From the NCBI GenBank assembly GCA_045629205.1, contig JAZQQT010000064.1, positions 1 through 12,036 on the forward strand: DNA of 12,036 nt, in the 5' to 3' direction. Within the stretch, counting starts at the first letter, position 1, and each line of letters starts with the position of its first letter. The stretch is from JAZQLP01 sp045629205 (GTDB lineage Bacteria; Bacillota; Clostridia; Oscillospirales; UBA644). Below the pieces are notes generated by a model. It saw only the letters and a program-made list of their open reading frames with translations. It was not told the DNA's origin and made no database searches. Positions 1 to 7,422 of this stretch are shown here, in pieces. A program made the position numbers and the translations under genes.

Positions 1-2
1 TT

Positions 3-746
3 CTTAATCTTTATGCAACGCATCATATTATTAATTCTCTTCTTGAATTCGGTTTCTTTGCCGTTCTTATACTGTTTCAACCCGAGCTCAGAAGTATGCT
101 TGAACGAGTCGGAAGATCCGGTTTTAAGAGCCTGTCTTTTATAAAGTCTACGGAGTCAGGTCTTTCCAAAGATGCAAAATCAATAGAAATGATTACGGCT
201 GTCGTCTCGGCTGTTTCAAATCTGTCACTTTCAAAGACCGGTGCGCTTATAGTAATCGAACGCGAAACAAAACTCGGGGAAGTGATCAAAACAGGGGCAA
301 TAACAGATGCAAAAGTTTCAGCTCCTCTTCTGCGGAATTTGTTTTTTCCGAATTCTGCGCTTCACGACGGGGCTGTAATTATCAGAGACAGCAGAATATA
401 CGCCGCCGGATGCATTCTTCCTCTCAGCGAGAAGCAAATGGATTCGGATTTGGGTACTCGCCATCATGCTGCAGTCGGAATCACGGAAGTCTCTGACGCT
501 CTTGCTGTGGTGGTTTCGGAGGAAACGGGTATTGTTTCGGTAGCCGCAAACGGGGAAATAGCGAGACGTATTACGCCCGAAAAACTTTCTTCCTTATTGC
601 GTGAATCATTGCTTGTTACAACCGACAACAGTGAAAATAAAGGATTGGTAAAAAATATTGCCGGTAAATTAAAAAAGAAACGTTCAGTCGGCGAAACAAA
701 ATCAGATACAACGAAAAAAGAAACAGGGGAGGATATTGAGCAATGA
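3..746 (+). CDS. cdaA: Diadenylate cyclase CdaA, 3' part (5' end outside window)
   Basis: Membrane-bound diadenylate cyclase that condenses two ATP into the second messenger c-di-AMP, which controls potassium and osmolyte balance and wall homeostasis. The reading frame is open from base 3, so the start and first membrane helices lie upstream. The visible 247 residues begin within the last helix, followed by the family hallmark FQPELR just before the cytosolic linker. The DisA_N (DAC) domain shows the DGA motif (366-374) and the LGTRH segment (450-464). The second catalytic motif reads RHH (459-467) rather than the usual RHR. The highly conserved stretch VVVSEETG follows. The tail is lysine-rich and low in complexity, as in other CdaA proteins. 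The stop overlaps the cdaR start (ATGA), indicating translational coupling. An internal ATG at 96 lies inside the conserved FQPELR/LERVGR region and is not the real start. Confidence 0.95.
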   Translation, partial: LNLYATHHIINSLLEFGFFAVLILFQPELRSMLERVGRSGFKSLSFIKSTESGLSKDAKSIEMITAVVSAVSNLSLSKTGALIVIERETKLGEVIKTGAITDAKVSAPLLRNLFFPNSALHDGAVIIRDSRIYAAGCILPLSEKQMDSDLGTRHHAAVGITEVSDALAVVVSEETGIVSVAANGEIARRITPEKLSSLLRESLLVTTDNSENKGLVKNIAGKLKKKRSVGETKSDTTKKETGEDIEQ

Positions 747-2071
747 AAGTATTCTTTAAACGTGTTTCACTATGGTTTGCAAAGGTAATTCACAGCCAGG
801 CGTTTCAGATAATCATATCTCTTATTCTCGGAATATGTATCTGGATGTATGTGATAAACATCGTTAATCCTCTCAAATCGTCGGTATACACAAAAATACC
901 TGTTAAAATCGAGATGGACGGCTCTGTTCCGAGTTATTACGGCTTATCGCTTGTCGAAGGCATATCGTCCGATTTGACCGTAACCGTGACTGTTGAGGGG
1001 TCACGTTCCGGTTTGATGAATTTTTCAAAAGATAAAATTTCTGCCAATCTTGATTTGTCTCAGGTAACTACGTCGGGAGGATTCAATCTTCCGATTAAAG
1101 TTAAAACAGCATCCGCTGATGTTAATGTAGTCACTGTTGAACCTGCCGAGATTTTTTGCACGTTTGATACTACGATCGTCAAGGATTTTCCGATAGAAAT
1201 TATTATGTCTGGGCAGTTGGCAGACGGTTATGTTTTGGATAATTATTCGGTAACACCATCTACGATCGAAATTTCCGGGCCGAGTGCGGCCGTTCTTCAG
1301 ATAGGTAAGGTTGCCGTTTACTGCGATATCAGCGGTAAAACGACCTCCTCGGCAGATGTTTCCGGAATATCGCTTCTCGGAATAAACAATGAAAAAATCG
1401 GCAAGACAAATCTTACCGTTTCCGCTGAAACAGTAACTATTTCAACCGATATTTCATATCAGAAAACACTTCCTTTGACCTGTTCGCTGCTTAACTCGTT
1501 CGGAGGAGATGAGTCTTCATATATCAAGTGTGAAATTCCCCTTAAATCCGTTGTCGTTAAGGGCGTGCGGAGTGTTCTGGATGCAATGACTGAGATTCGC
1601 CTTGAATCTGTTTTGACAGAACAGATTGCGGGCAGTCAGGTTACGGTTCAGCGTTCGCTCCCGGTTTCCGCAGATTATTCATATGTCGGGATCAATCCCG
1701 AAACAGACATGATTGACGTCAACTTATCGTATAATACAGAAACTGTTTCCGAAACAAAGATTGTATTTACATCTGAGGATATTGCACTCGGTATCGAAAA
1801 CGGAACGATTACTTTTCTCGGTGTTCCCGCAGATAAAGTGCCTGTTATTAAATCAAAGGAGTTTACTCTGTATCTCAGAGGCTCGGTAACGGCGCTTAAT
1901 CAGATCAGTAAAAGCTTCCTTACCTGCGTTATTGATCTCGGAGCAATCAATGAATCCGGAGATCATCCTGTTACGGTAAATATCTCGGGTGAACTTGCTT
2001 ACGGTAAGTTAAACCGTCCGTATGTTGCCGTTGATCTTGTCGAAAAAGAAAATCAACCGGAAGAGCAATGA
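743..2071 (+). CDS. cdaR: YbbR-domain regulator of CdaA
   Basis: Membrane-anchored extracytoplasmic protein of the CdaR/YbbR family, which binds and modulates the neighbouring diadenylate cyclase. The 442 residues begin with a short basic cytoplasmic stretch and one membrane helix (about residues 20-41, rich in I, L and W). The rest is beta-rich and holds several tandem YbbR-like domains. Typical signs are recurring segments such as VNPLKSSVYTKIPVKI, EIIMSGQLADGY and the SPSTIEISGP-like stretch at residues about 172-180. The start codon overlaps the cdaA stop by four bases, and GGGGAGG-like ribosome-site bases lie in the cdaA tail (726-732). In most Firmicutes glmM comes next; here an RseC-like gene does. 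Assignment rests on gene order, topology and domain pattern. Confidence 0.93.
   Translation: MKVFFKRVSLWFAKVIHSQAFQIIISLILGICIWMYVINIVNPLKSSVYTKIPVKIEMDGSVPSYYGLSLVEGISSDLTVTVTVEGSRSGLMNFSKDKISANLDLSQVTTSGGFNLPIKVKTASADVNVVTVEPAEIFCTFDTTIVKDFPIEIIMSGQLADGYVLDNYSVTPSTIEISGPSAAVLQIGKVAVYCDISGKTTSSADVSGISLLGINNEKIGKTNLTVSAETVTISTDISYQKTLPLTCSLLNSFGGDESSYIKCEIPLKSVVVKGVRSVLDAMTEIRLESVLTEQIAGSQVTVQRSLPVSADYSYVGINPETDMIDVNLSYNTETVSETKIVFTSEDIALGIENGTITFLGVPADKVPVIKSKEFTLYLRGSVTALNQISKSFLTCVIDLGAINESGDHPVTVNISGELAYGKLNRPYVAVDLVEKENQPEEQ
2059..2065 (+). promoter_or_regulatory. Ribosome binding site that fixes the RseC-like start
   Basis: GGAAGAG lies inside the 3' end of cdaR, 7 bases before the ATG at 2073. 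It supports that start over the upstream in-frame ATG at 2022 and implies coupling of translation to cdaR. Confidence 0.6.
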
Positions 2072-2072
2072 T

Positions 2073-2456
2073 ATGATTGTTTGCGGCGAAGTAACAAAAA
2101 TCAAAAACGGTATGGCATATCTGTCAACCCCTCGTCCCGTATCATGTGAAGGATGCGCTGCTTCCGGAGCATGTAAAAAAACGGAAATAGAAATATGTGC
2201 TGTAAATGATATCGGCGCCGATGTCGGGGATAAGGTTGATGTTGAATCGGATGAGAAGGGTATTGCTCTGTGGCTTATGGCTTTTATTTTTCTCATTCCG
2301 GTAATATTGCTTTTTGTCGGGGTGTGGTTATGCTCAGTTTCTCCATGGCTGCTTCTGATTATTTTGGCAGCGATTATCGGGTATTTAATTTTTCTCGTTG
2401 TTCTCAATAAAAAATGGATTCCGTCAAACAGGATTATCGCAATAAAAAAACAGTAA
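2073..2456 (+). CDS. RseC/MucC-like (SoxR-reducing system) small membrane protein
   Basis: A 127-residue protein with the layout of the RseC/MucC family. An N-terminal segment carries clustered cysteines (C4, then C25, C28, C34 and C42, in a CxxCx5C arrangement). Two membrane helices follow (about residues 65-87 and 91-112), then a short basic tail. In Proteobacteria relatives act in sigma-E signalling or with the Rnf-like complex that reduces SoxR. In Clostridia the role is not established, though the cysteines suggest a redox or iron-sulfur function at the membrane. The chosen ATG at 2073 lies one base after the cdaR stop and has GGAAGAG (2059-2065) at good spacing. An earlier in-frame start at 2022 would overlap cdaR by 50 bases and adds a lysine-rich stretch foreign to the family. 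The gene closes the cda operon and is followed directly by a terminator. Confidence 0.8.
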   Translation: MIVCGEVTKIKNGMAYLSTPRPVSCEGCAASGACKKTEIEICAVNDIGADVGDKVDVESDEKGIALWLMAFIFLIPVILLFVGVWLCSVSPWLLLIILAAIIGYLIFLVVLNKKWIPSNRIIAIKKQ

Positions 2457-2469
2457 TATTTCGGGTATG

Positions 2470-2497
2470 ATACCGGGGCTTTGCTCCGGTATTTTTT
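2470..2497 (+). terminator. Rho-independent terminator of the cda operon
   Basis: Inverted repeat ATACCGG (2470-2476) and CCGGTAT (2486-2492), extended inward by a G-U pair, G-C and C-G pairs around a three-base loop, followed by six T residues (2492-2497). It starts 14 bases after the RseC-like stop codon. The stem is perfect and GC-rich at its centre, so this is a confident intrinsic terminator. Confidence 0.9.
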
Positions 2498-2522
2498 GTT
2501 GAAAACATTTTGAAAAAATCAG

Positions 2523-2551
2523 TTGTATTTCACGATTATTTATGATATACT
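2523..2551 (+). promoter_or_regulatory. Candidate promoter of the decarboxylase operon
   Basis: TTGTAT (2523-2528) and TATACT (2546-2551) are separated by exactly 17 bases, directly after the cda terminator. The -10 box matches 5 of 6 of the sigma-A consensus; the -35 matches only 3. Transcription would begin near 2558 and give a leader of roughly 75 bases. A second TATAAT at 2610-2615 is too close to the ribosome site at 2619-2625 to give a normal leader. Confidence 0.45.
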
Positions 2552-2632
2552 TTTTAATGGTGAAATTTGTTGATTTTCATTTTTTTTCAATAGTATTTAT
2601 TGATTTGTATATAATATTCGGAGGGATTAATA

Positions 2633-4027
2633 ATGGATGTTCAGGGAACAACCGAAAGATTTTTTGCTATTCGCGAAAAAGCCGAATCGGTTTCCGAATC
2701 AACTGCCTTAAACAGATTGGAATCCTTTTTCGACGAAGACTCTTTTTTTGAAACGGAAGTGTTTGTCAGACAAAGACCTACTGAATCGGGATTCGTTGCC
2801 GAAGCCGAGGGCGTAGTTACAGGATACGGTTCCGTAGACGGCTTGCTTTGTTACGCGTTTGCGCAGGATCCGTCGGTTATGGGCGGCAGTATAAGTGAAA
2901 TGCATGCGAAAAAAATATGCGATTTGATTGAGTTGGCAGCAAAAGCCGAGGCTCCTATCGTATCTTTTATCGATTGCGGAGGTATCAGAGCGGGCGAGGG
3001 AATGGATGCCCTTCAGGGATACGCTTCGGTTATTGCCGCGTTTACACGCGTTGCCGGAATATGCCCGCATATCAGCGTGGTCTGCGGTAACTGCACTGGC
3101 GCATTTTCTTTCGTCCCGGCTATTGCGGATTATACCGTAATGCTTAAAAACGCGTCGCTTTTCCTTACTTCTCCACTGGTTGCAAAAGCTGTTACCGGAA
3201 AAGAATCAAGCGGAACCGCAAATGACGGATTTGCAAGCGGGTATGTCAGTAAGGTTTGCGAAACCGAAGACGAATGTTTTGAATCAGTCAGAGCTTTTCT
3301 ATCCGTAATACAGGATGAAGAAGAATCCGATGATGTAAACAGACTTCTTCCCGAATTGAATTCCGTTTTGATTAATGATAATTATGATGTCAAAGAAGTA
3401 ATCGAAGCAGTAGCTGATAACGGAAATGTTATATATGTATCTGACGGAAATGCTCAGAATGTCGTAACGGCATTAATCAAGGTCGGAGGAATGGCGATCG
3501 GTGTCTGCGCAAATCAGCCGTCGGTCAAAAACGGTGCTCTCGACAGCGCTGCCGCAAAGAAACTGTCCAAGTTTATAGATTTCTGCGATTCATACGATCT
3601 TCCCATTCTTACTTTTGCTGATACCGAAGGGTTTGCTCCCGACTCCGCGGAAAATATTGAGGACTGCGCTACTCTTGTCAGCGCATATTCAAATGCCGAT
3701 GTTCCCATGGTTACGGTTGCAATTCATAAGGCTTTCGGATCCGGATATGTTTCAATGTGTCCGAAGTCTGCAGGCGCAGATGTGTATCTTGCGTTTACTA
3801 CTGCCGAAATAGCTCCGCTGACTCCCGAAGTCGGGGGATTGCTTTTTGCCGACGGAGTATTCGACGGCGCACCCGATCCTGTTGCCGCGCGTAATTCTGC
3901 GATCGAGAAATACAGAGAAGTTGCTTCTTCTCCGTTAGAAGCCGCAAAACGCGGATATGTTGACGATATTATCGAACCTATGACTGTCAGACAGTTGATC
4001 ATATCTTCATTCAATATGTTTATGTAA
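2633..4027 (+). CDS. Divergent acyl-CoA carboxyltransferase (MmdA / transcarboxylase 12S type)
   Basis: Cytosolic carboxyltransferase of the crotonase-fold family shared by methylmalonyl-CoA decarboxylase alpha (MmdA), propionyl-CoA carboxylase beta and transcarboxylase 12S. These enzymes move a carboxyl group between biotin and a CoA thioester. The two-domain layout is visible. The N-half has the family segment GGSISEMHAKKI (residues 84-95), DCGGIRAGEG (114-123; family DSGGARIQEG) and a first oxyanion-hole loop CGNCTGAF (151-158; family CGPCAGGA). The C-half has LPILTFADTEGF (323-334) and a second oxyanion-hole loop KAFGSGYVSM (366-375; family KAYGGAYIAM), then TTAEIAPLTPE. At 464 residues it is about 50 shorter than typical MmdA, and the GGA..H region after residue 188 is eroded to SGTANDG. 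The substrate is therefore uncertain. The start has GGAGGG 7 bases upstream. First gene of the five-gene operon. Confidence 0.85.
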   Translation: MDVQGTTERFFAIREKAESVSESTALNRLESFFDEDSFFETEVFVRQRPTESGFVAEAEGVVTGYGSVDGLLCYAFAQDPSVMGGSISEMHAKKICDLIELAAKAEAPIVSFIDCGGIRAGEGMDALQGYASVIAAFTRVAGICPHISVVCGNCTGAFSFVPAIADYTVMLKNASLFLTSPLVAKAVTGKESSGTANDGFASGYVSKVCETEDECFESVRAFLSVIQDEEESDDVNRLLPELNSVLINDNYDVKEVIEAVADNGNVIYVSDGNAQNVVTALIKVGGMAIGVCANQPSVKNGALDSAAAKKLSKFIDFCDSYDLPILTFADTEGFAPDSAENIEDCATLVSAYSNADVPMVTVAIHKAFGSGYVSMCPKSAGADVYLAFTTAEIAPLTPEVGGLLFADGVFDGAPDPVAARNSAIEKYREVASSPLEAAKRGYVDDIIEPMTVRQLIISSFNMFM

Positions 4028-4038
4028 GGAGATTTATT

Positions 4039-4428
4039 ATGGATGAGGAAATTAACGGCTTTACAGAAGATTTAACTGCCGAAATCACGACGCAGCAGGA
4101 ATCGGTTGCTGAAGTTCCTTCCGATTTCGGCGGACGTTTGCTTTACGGACTTAAAATTTCGGCCGTCGGATTATCTGTCGTTTTTATTGTTTTGATTATT
4201 CTTATGGCAATTATCAAACTCTTCGAGCTTTTTATGTATACCATTCCGAATAAGCGTAAGCAGCCAGAAGTTAAAAAGAAAATCGAACCGGAAAAGAATA
4301 TAATTGACAATTCCGAAGATGATGCCGAAATTGCGGCAGTAATAGCCGCCGCAGTAGACGCTTATTATGCCAATGATCCGGCGCAGGCAAAAAAACATTA
4401 TCGTGTAAAATCTTTCAAAAGAATTTAA
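4039..4428 (+). CDS. OadG-family small subunit of Na+-translocating decarboxylase
   Basis: Small membrane subunit (gamma/delta type) that holds the membrane pump and cytosolic carboxyltransferase of Na+-translocating decarboxylases together. It has 129 residues with one membrane helix at about 38-60, whose sequence GLKISAVGLSVVFIVLIIL fits the OadG helix pattern. A charged linker rich in K, E and D follows, and the C-terminal segment AAVIAAAVDAYY (99-110) ends in a basic YRVKSFKRI tail typical of the family. An acidic stretch of about 30 residues precedes the helix, longer than in enterobacterial OadG. The gene lies 11 bases after the carboxyltransferase and has AAGGAG (4026-4031) overlapping that stop codon, 7 bases before the ATG. 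Confidence 0.85.
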   Translation: MDEEINGFTEDLTAEITTQQESVAEVPSDFGGRLLYGLKISAVGLSVVFIVLIILMAIIKLFELFMYTIPNKRKQPEVKKKIEPEKNIIDNSEDDAEIAAVIAAAVDAYYANDPAQAKKHYRVKSFKRI

Positions 4429-4443
4429 TCGGGGGATAATATA

Positions 4444-4809
4444 ATGAAGAAATTGAATATTAAAATTAAAAATGCAAATGGCGTTGTAAATACTTATGAG
4501 GTAGAAGTTGAAGAAGTAGGCACATCCGCTGCTCCTGTGCAGATTGCCGCTCCTGTTCAGACTTCGGCGCCTGTTGTTCCCGTATCTGTATCCGGCGCAG
4601 TTTCGGTAACTGCTCCCATGCCCGGAACCGTGAATAAAATAAATGTTAAAGCAGGGGATAGCGTTAAAAAAGGTGACATTCTCTGCGTTCTCGAAGCAAT
4701 GAAAATGGAAAACGATATCAAAGCAGGGCAAGACGGTACCGTTGCTTCCGTAAATGTTCAGCAGGGCGCTTCCGTCAATACCGGCGACGTTCTTGTTTCA
4801 TTAAACTGA
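4444..4809 (+). CDS. Biotin carboxyl carrier subunit
   Basis: Mobile carboxyl carrier of the complex. A biotin ligase attaches biotin to the lysine of the EAMKMEN motif (K87), and the domain then shuttles CO2 between the carboxyltransferase sites and the membrane pump. The 121 residues divide into a lysine-rich N-terminal beta segment (1-25), a flexible Ala/Pro/Val linker (about 28-57) and a biotinyl/lipoyl domain (about 55-121) with the family features APMPGTV and VKAGDSVKKGD before the biotin site. This matches MmdC, transcarboxylase 1.3S and GcdC in size and design. The gene lies 15 bases after the OadG-like gene with GGGGGA (4431-4436) as the ribosome site. Both carboxyltransferases in the operon lack their own biotin domain, so this subunit presumably serves both. 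Confidence 0.95.
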   Translation: MKKLNIKIKNANGVVNTYEVEVEEVGTSAAPVQIAAPVQTSAPVVPVSVSGAVSVTAPMPGTVNKINVKAGDSVKKGDILCVLEAMKMENDIKAGQDGTVASVNVQQGASVNTGDVLVSLN

Positions 4810-4814
4810 TTACC

Positions 4815-4819
4815 GGAGG
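4815..4819 (+). promoter_or_regulatory. Ribosome binding site for the TTG start of the pump subunit
   Basis: A perfect GGAGG lies 9 bases before a TTG codon at 4829. No ATG lies near it in that frame until the codon for residue 27, so TTG is the only start that keeps the N-terminal helix segment. Confidence 0.75.
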
Positions 4820-4828
4820 TTATCAACC

Positions 4829-5998
4829 TTGAACATTTTTGAAATCATCGGTGATTTCTTCTCAAAGTCCGGAATAGTTCAGCTCTTTTCCGGCGGTGAA
4901 ATCATTATGATAGCAATATCTTGCGTTTTGCTTTATCTTGCTATCGCAAAAGGCTTTGAACCTCTTCTTCTGATTCCGATAGCATTCGGTATGCTGCTTG
5001 CTAATCTGCCGCTTTCGGGTGTTATGCATCCCGAATTTTTTGCGAACGGTCAATTGGATATGGACGGAATTATTCATAGCGGCGGAGTCCTTGATTTACT
5101 TTATCTCGGCGTTAAATTGGGTATATATCCGCCGTTGATATTTCTCGGTATCGGCGCAATGACGGATTTTTCACCGTTAATTGCCAATCCTAAGAGTCTG
5201 CTTCTCGGCGCAGCCGCACAGCTTGGTATATTCATAACCTTTACCGGAGCTTTGCTTCTTGGTTTTGATGCTCTCGAGGCTGCTGCTATCGGTATTATAG
5301 GCGGAGCCGACGGACCAACGGCAATCCTTGTCACAAAAACGCTTGCTCCTCATCTTCTCGGCGCTATTGCAATAGCAGCTTATTCTTATATGGCACTCGT
5401 GCCTATTATTCAGCCGCCGATCATGATGGCTCTCACCACAAAAAAAGAACGTGCTGTAGTTATGGAACAGCTTCGTCCCGTATCAAAAAAAGAAAGAATT
5501 CTTTTCCCGATAGTCGTTACGATAGTGATCGTTCTGATCGTTCCTGATGCGGCTCCTCTTGTCGGTATGCTTATGCTCGGTAATTTGTTCAAAGAATGCT
5601 GTGTCGCCGACAGATTAAGCAAGACTGCTCAGAATGAACTTTGTAATATAATTACAATATTCCTCGGCGTAACCGTTGGTTCTACGGCAACTGCGGAAAA
5701 TTTTCTAAAACTTGAAACTCTTATGATAATCGGGCTTGGATTGATTGCGTTTTCAATCGCAACCGCCGGAGGGATCCTTTTCGGAAAGCTTATGTATCTT
5801 GTCACAGGCGGAAAAGTAAATCCCCTTATCGGATCTGCCGGCGTTTCGGCAGTGCCGATGGCAGCGCGTGTTTCACAGGTCGTCGGGTCAAAAGAAAATC
5901 CTTCAAATTTCCTTCTTATGCATGCTATGGGCCCGAATGTTGCCGGAGTTATAGGCAGCGCCGTAGCTGCAGGCGTATTCCTCAGTCTTTTCAACTGA
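4829..5998 (+). CDS. Na+-translocating decarboxylase beta subunit (OadB/MmdB/GcdB)
   Basis: Integral membrane subunit that decarboxylates carboxybiotin and uses the energy to export Na+. It has 389 residues, mostly hydrophobic helices. The family's functional motifs are intact: GIIGGADGPT (155-164) with D161, the equivalent of the essential aspartate of Klebsiella OadB, and NPLIGSAGVSAVPMAARV (331-348) with S340 and R347, equivalents of the serine and arginine linked to ion and proton handling. MHAMGPNVAGVIGSA near the C-terminus is also typical. It starts at TTG (4829) behind a strong GGAGG; the low-efficiency start may tune subunit ratio. Sequence alone cannot say whether the partner is an oxaloacetate, methylmalonyl-CoA, malonate or glutaconyl-CoA decarboxylase, because all share this subunit. 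Confidence 0.95.
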   Translation: MNIFEIIGDFFSKSGIVQLFSGGEIIMIAISCVLLYLAIAKGFEPLLLIPIAFGMLLANLPLSGVMHPEFFANGQLDMDGIIHSGGVLDLLYLGVKLGIYPPLIFLGIGAMTDFSPLIANPKSLLLGAAAQLGIFITFTGALLLGFDALEAAAIGIIGGADGPTAILVTKTLAPHLLGAIAIAAYSYMALVPIIQPPIMMALTTKKERAVVMEQLRPVSKKERILFPIVVTIVIVLIVPDAAPLVGMLMLGNLFKECCVADRLSKTAQNELCNIITIFLGVTVGSTATAENFLKLETLMIIGLGLIAFSIATAGGILFGKLMYLVTGGKVNPLIGSAGVSAVPMAARVSQVVGSKENPSNFLLMHAMGPNVAGVIGSAVAAGVFLSLFN

Positions 5999-6015
5999 TA
6001 ATATCGAGGTAAGAA

Positions 6016-7410
6016 ATGAGTAAAGTAAAAATAACGGAAACGGTGCTGAGAGACTCACATCAGTCACTTATTGCCACCAGAATGACCACGGGAGAAATGC
6101 TTCCGGCGCTTAAAGCTCTTGATGCTGTTGGCTATTATTCTCTTGAAGCGTGGGGCGGCGCAACATTCGACAGCTGTATGCGTTTTCTTAATGAAGATCC
6201 TTGGCAGCGTCTTCGTATTATCCGCGATAATGTAAAAAACACAAAATTGCAGATGCTTTTCAGAGGACAGAGTATTCTCGGATATCGTCATTACGCAGAT
6301 GATGTCGTTGAATATTTTGTTCAGAAATCAATAGCAAACGGTATCGATATTATAAGAATATTTGATGCTCTCAATGATCCGCGTAATCTTCAAACGTCTG
6401 TTAAGGCTGCAAAAAAAGAAGGCGGACATGTTCAGGCTGCCATCAGTTATACCATAAGCCCTGTTCATACCGTAGATAAATTTGTTGAGTTCGCAAAACA
6501 GATGGAAGATATGGGCGCGGATTCGATCTGCATCAAAGATATGGCAGGCCTGCTCAAGCCTTATACAGCATACGATCTTGTTAAATCGCTGAAGGAAAGC
6601 GTTAGTATCCCGGTTCAGCTTCATACTCACTATACCGCGGGGCTTGCGTCTATGACTCTTTTAAAAGCCGTTGAAGCTGGTGTTGATATCGTTGATACCG
6701 CAATATCTCCGATGTCTATGGGAACTTCTCAGCCGCCGACAGAGCCTTTTGTTACCGCTTTACAGGGAACAGAATACGATACCGGACTCAGTATGGATAA
6801 ATTAAACGAAGTTCGTTCTTTCTTTGCTCCCCTGCGTGAAAAATATCTTAAGAGCGGTCAGCTTAATACAAAGGTCCTCAGTGTCGACGCGAATGCTTTG
6901 ACTTATCAGGTTCCGGGCGGTATGCTTTCAAATCTCGTTTCCCAGCTTAAACAGGCAGGAAAGGAAGATAAGTTCCAGGATGTGCTCGACGAGGTTCCTC
7001 GTGTCCGCGCTGACGCAGGATATCCGCCGCTTGTTACTCCGACTTCTCAGATAGTCGGAACACAGGCTGTCTTTAACGTATTGTTCGGCAGATACAATAA
7101 TGTTTCAAAAGAGTTCAAAGGTCTTATTCGCGGCGAATACGGCAAAACTCCGGTTGATATCGATCCGGATTTCGTCAAGAAGATAATCGGTGACGAAGAA
7201 AGAATTACCTGCCGTCCCGCAGACTTGATTCCCCCTCAGCTCAATAATATCCGCAGTGCGTGTGCGGAATATGTTGAACAGGACGAGGACGTATTGTCGT
7301 ATGCTCTCTTTGAACAGGTTGCAAAGAATTTCTTTGCATACCGTCAGGCTGCAAAATACGGCATAGACGCAGAATATGCCGATAAAGTCAATAAGGTTCA
7401 TCCCTGCTGA
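6016..7410 (+). CDS. Oxaloacetate decarboxylase alpha / transcarboxylase 5S-type carboxyltransferase, no biotin domain
   Basis: Metal-dependent carboxyltransferase of the OadA/PycB/transcarboxylase 5S group, which moves the carboxyl group between biotin and pyruvate/oxaloacetate. The 464 residues contain the HMGL-like TIM barrel. ETVLRDSHQSL (8-18) carries metal ligand D13, WGGATFDSCMRFL and DPWQRLR lie at 46-67, KDMAGLL (174-180) carries the active-site lysine K174, and HTHYTAGLA (203-211) carries metal ligands H203 and H205. The conserved C-terminal half has VPGGMLSNL, YPPLVTPTSQIVGTQAV and RGEYGKTP. The protein stops at the end of this region, so biotin must come from the separate carrier encoded upstream. 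GAGG (6006-6009) lies 6 bases before the ATG, and the gene follows the pump subunit by 17 bases. Last gene of the operon. Confidence 0.93.
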   Translation: MSKVKITETVLRDSHQSLIATRMTTGEMLPALKALDAVGYYSLEAWGGATFDSCMRFLNEDPWQRLRIIRDNVKNTKLQMLFRGQSILGYRHYADDVVEYFVQKSIANGIDIIRIFDALNDPRNLQTSVKAAKKEGGHVQAAISYTISPVHTVDKFVEFAKQMEDMGADSICIKDMAGLLKPYTAYDLVKSLKESVSIPVQLHTHYTAGLASMTLLKAVEAGVDIVDTAISPMSMGTSQPPTEPFVTALQGTEYDTGLSMDKLNEVRSFFAPLREKYLKSGQLNTKVLSVDANALTYQVPGGMLSNLVSQLKQAGKEDKFQDVLDEVPRVRADAGYPPLVTPTSQIVGTQAVFNVLFGRYNNVSKEFKGLIRGEYGKTPVDIDPDFVKKIIGDEERITCRPADLIPPQLNNIRSACAEYVEQDEDVLSYALFEQVAKNFFAYRQAAKYGIDAEYADKVNKVHPC

Positions 7411-7422
7411 ATATAAATATAT

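Noticed and set aside
2561..2587. Weak hairpin (TGAAA with TTTCA) followed by eight T residues in the leader of the decarboxylase operon, a possible attenuator
   Set aside because: The stem has only about five A-T-rich pairs and no G-C core, so it is too unstable to terminate convincingly.
2542..2751. A 69-codon frame on the + strand across the decarboxylase promoter and the start of the first subunit
   Set aside because: It overlaps the well-supported carboxyltransferase start in another frame, has no ribosome site and its product is a low-complexity aromatic-rich sequence.
4171..4731. A 186-codon frame on the - strand across the OadG-like and biotin-carrier genes
   Set aside because: It is antisense to two clearly coding genes, and its repeated Asn/Phe/Tyr composition is what their codons give in reverse.
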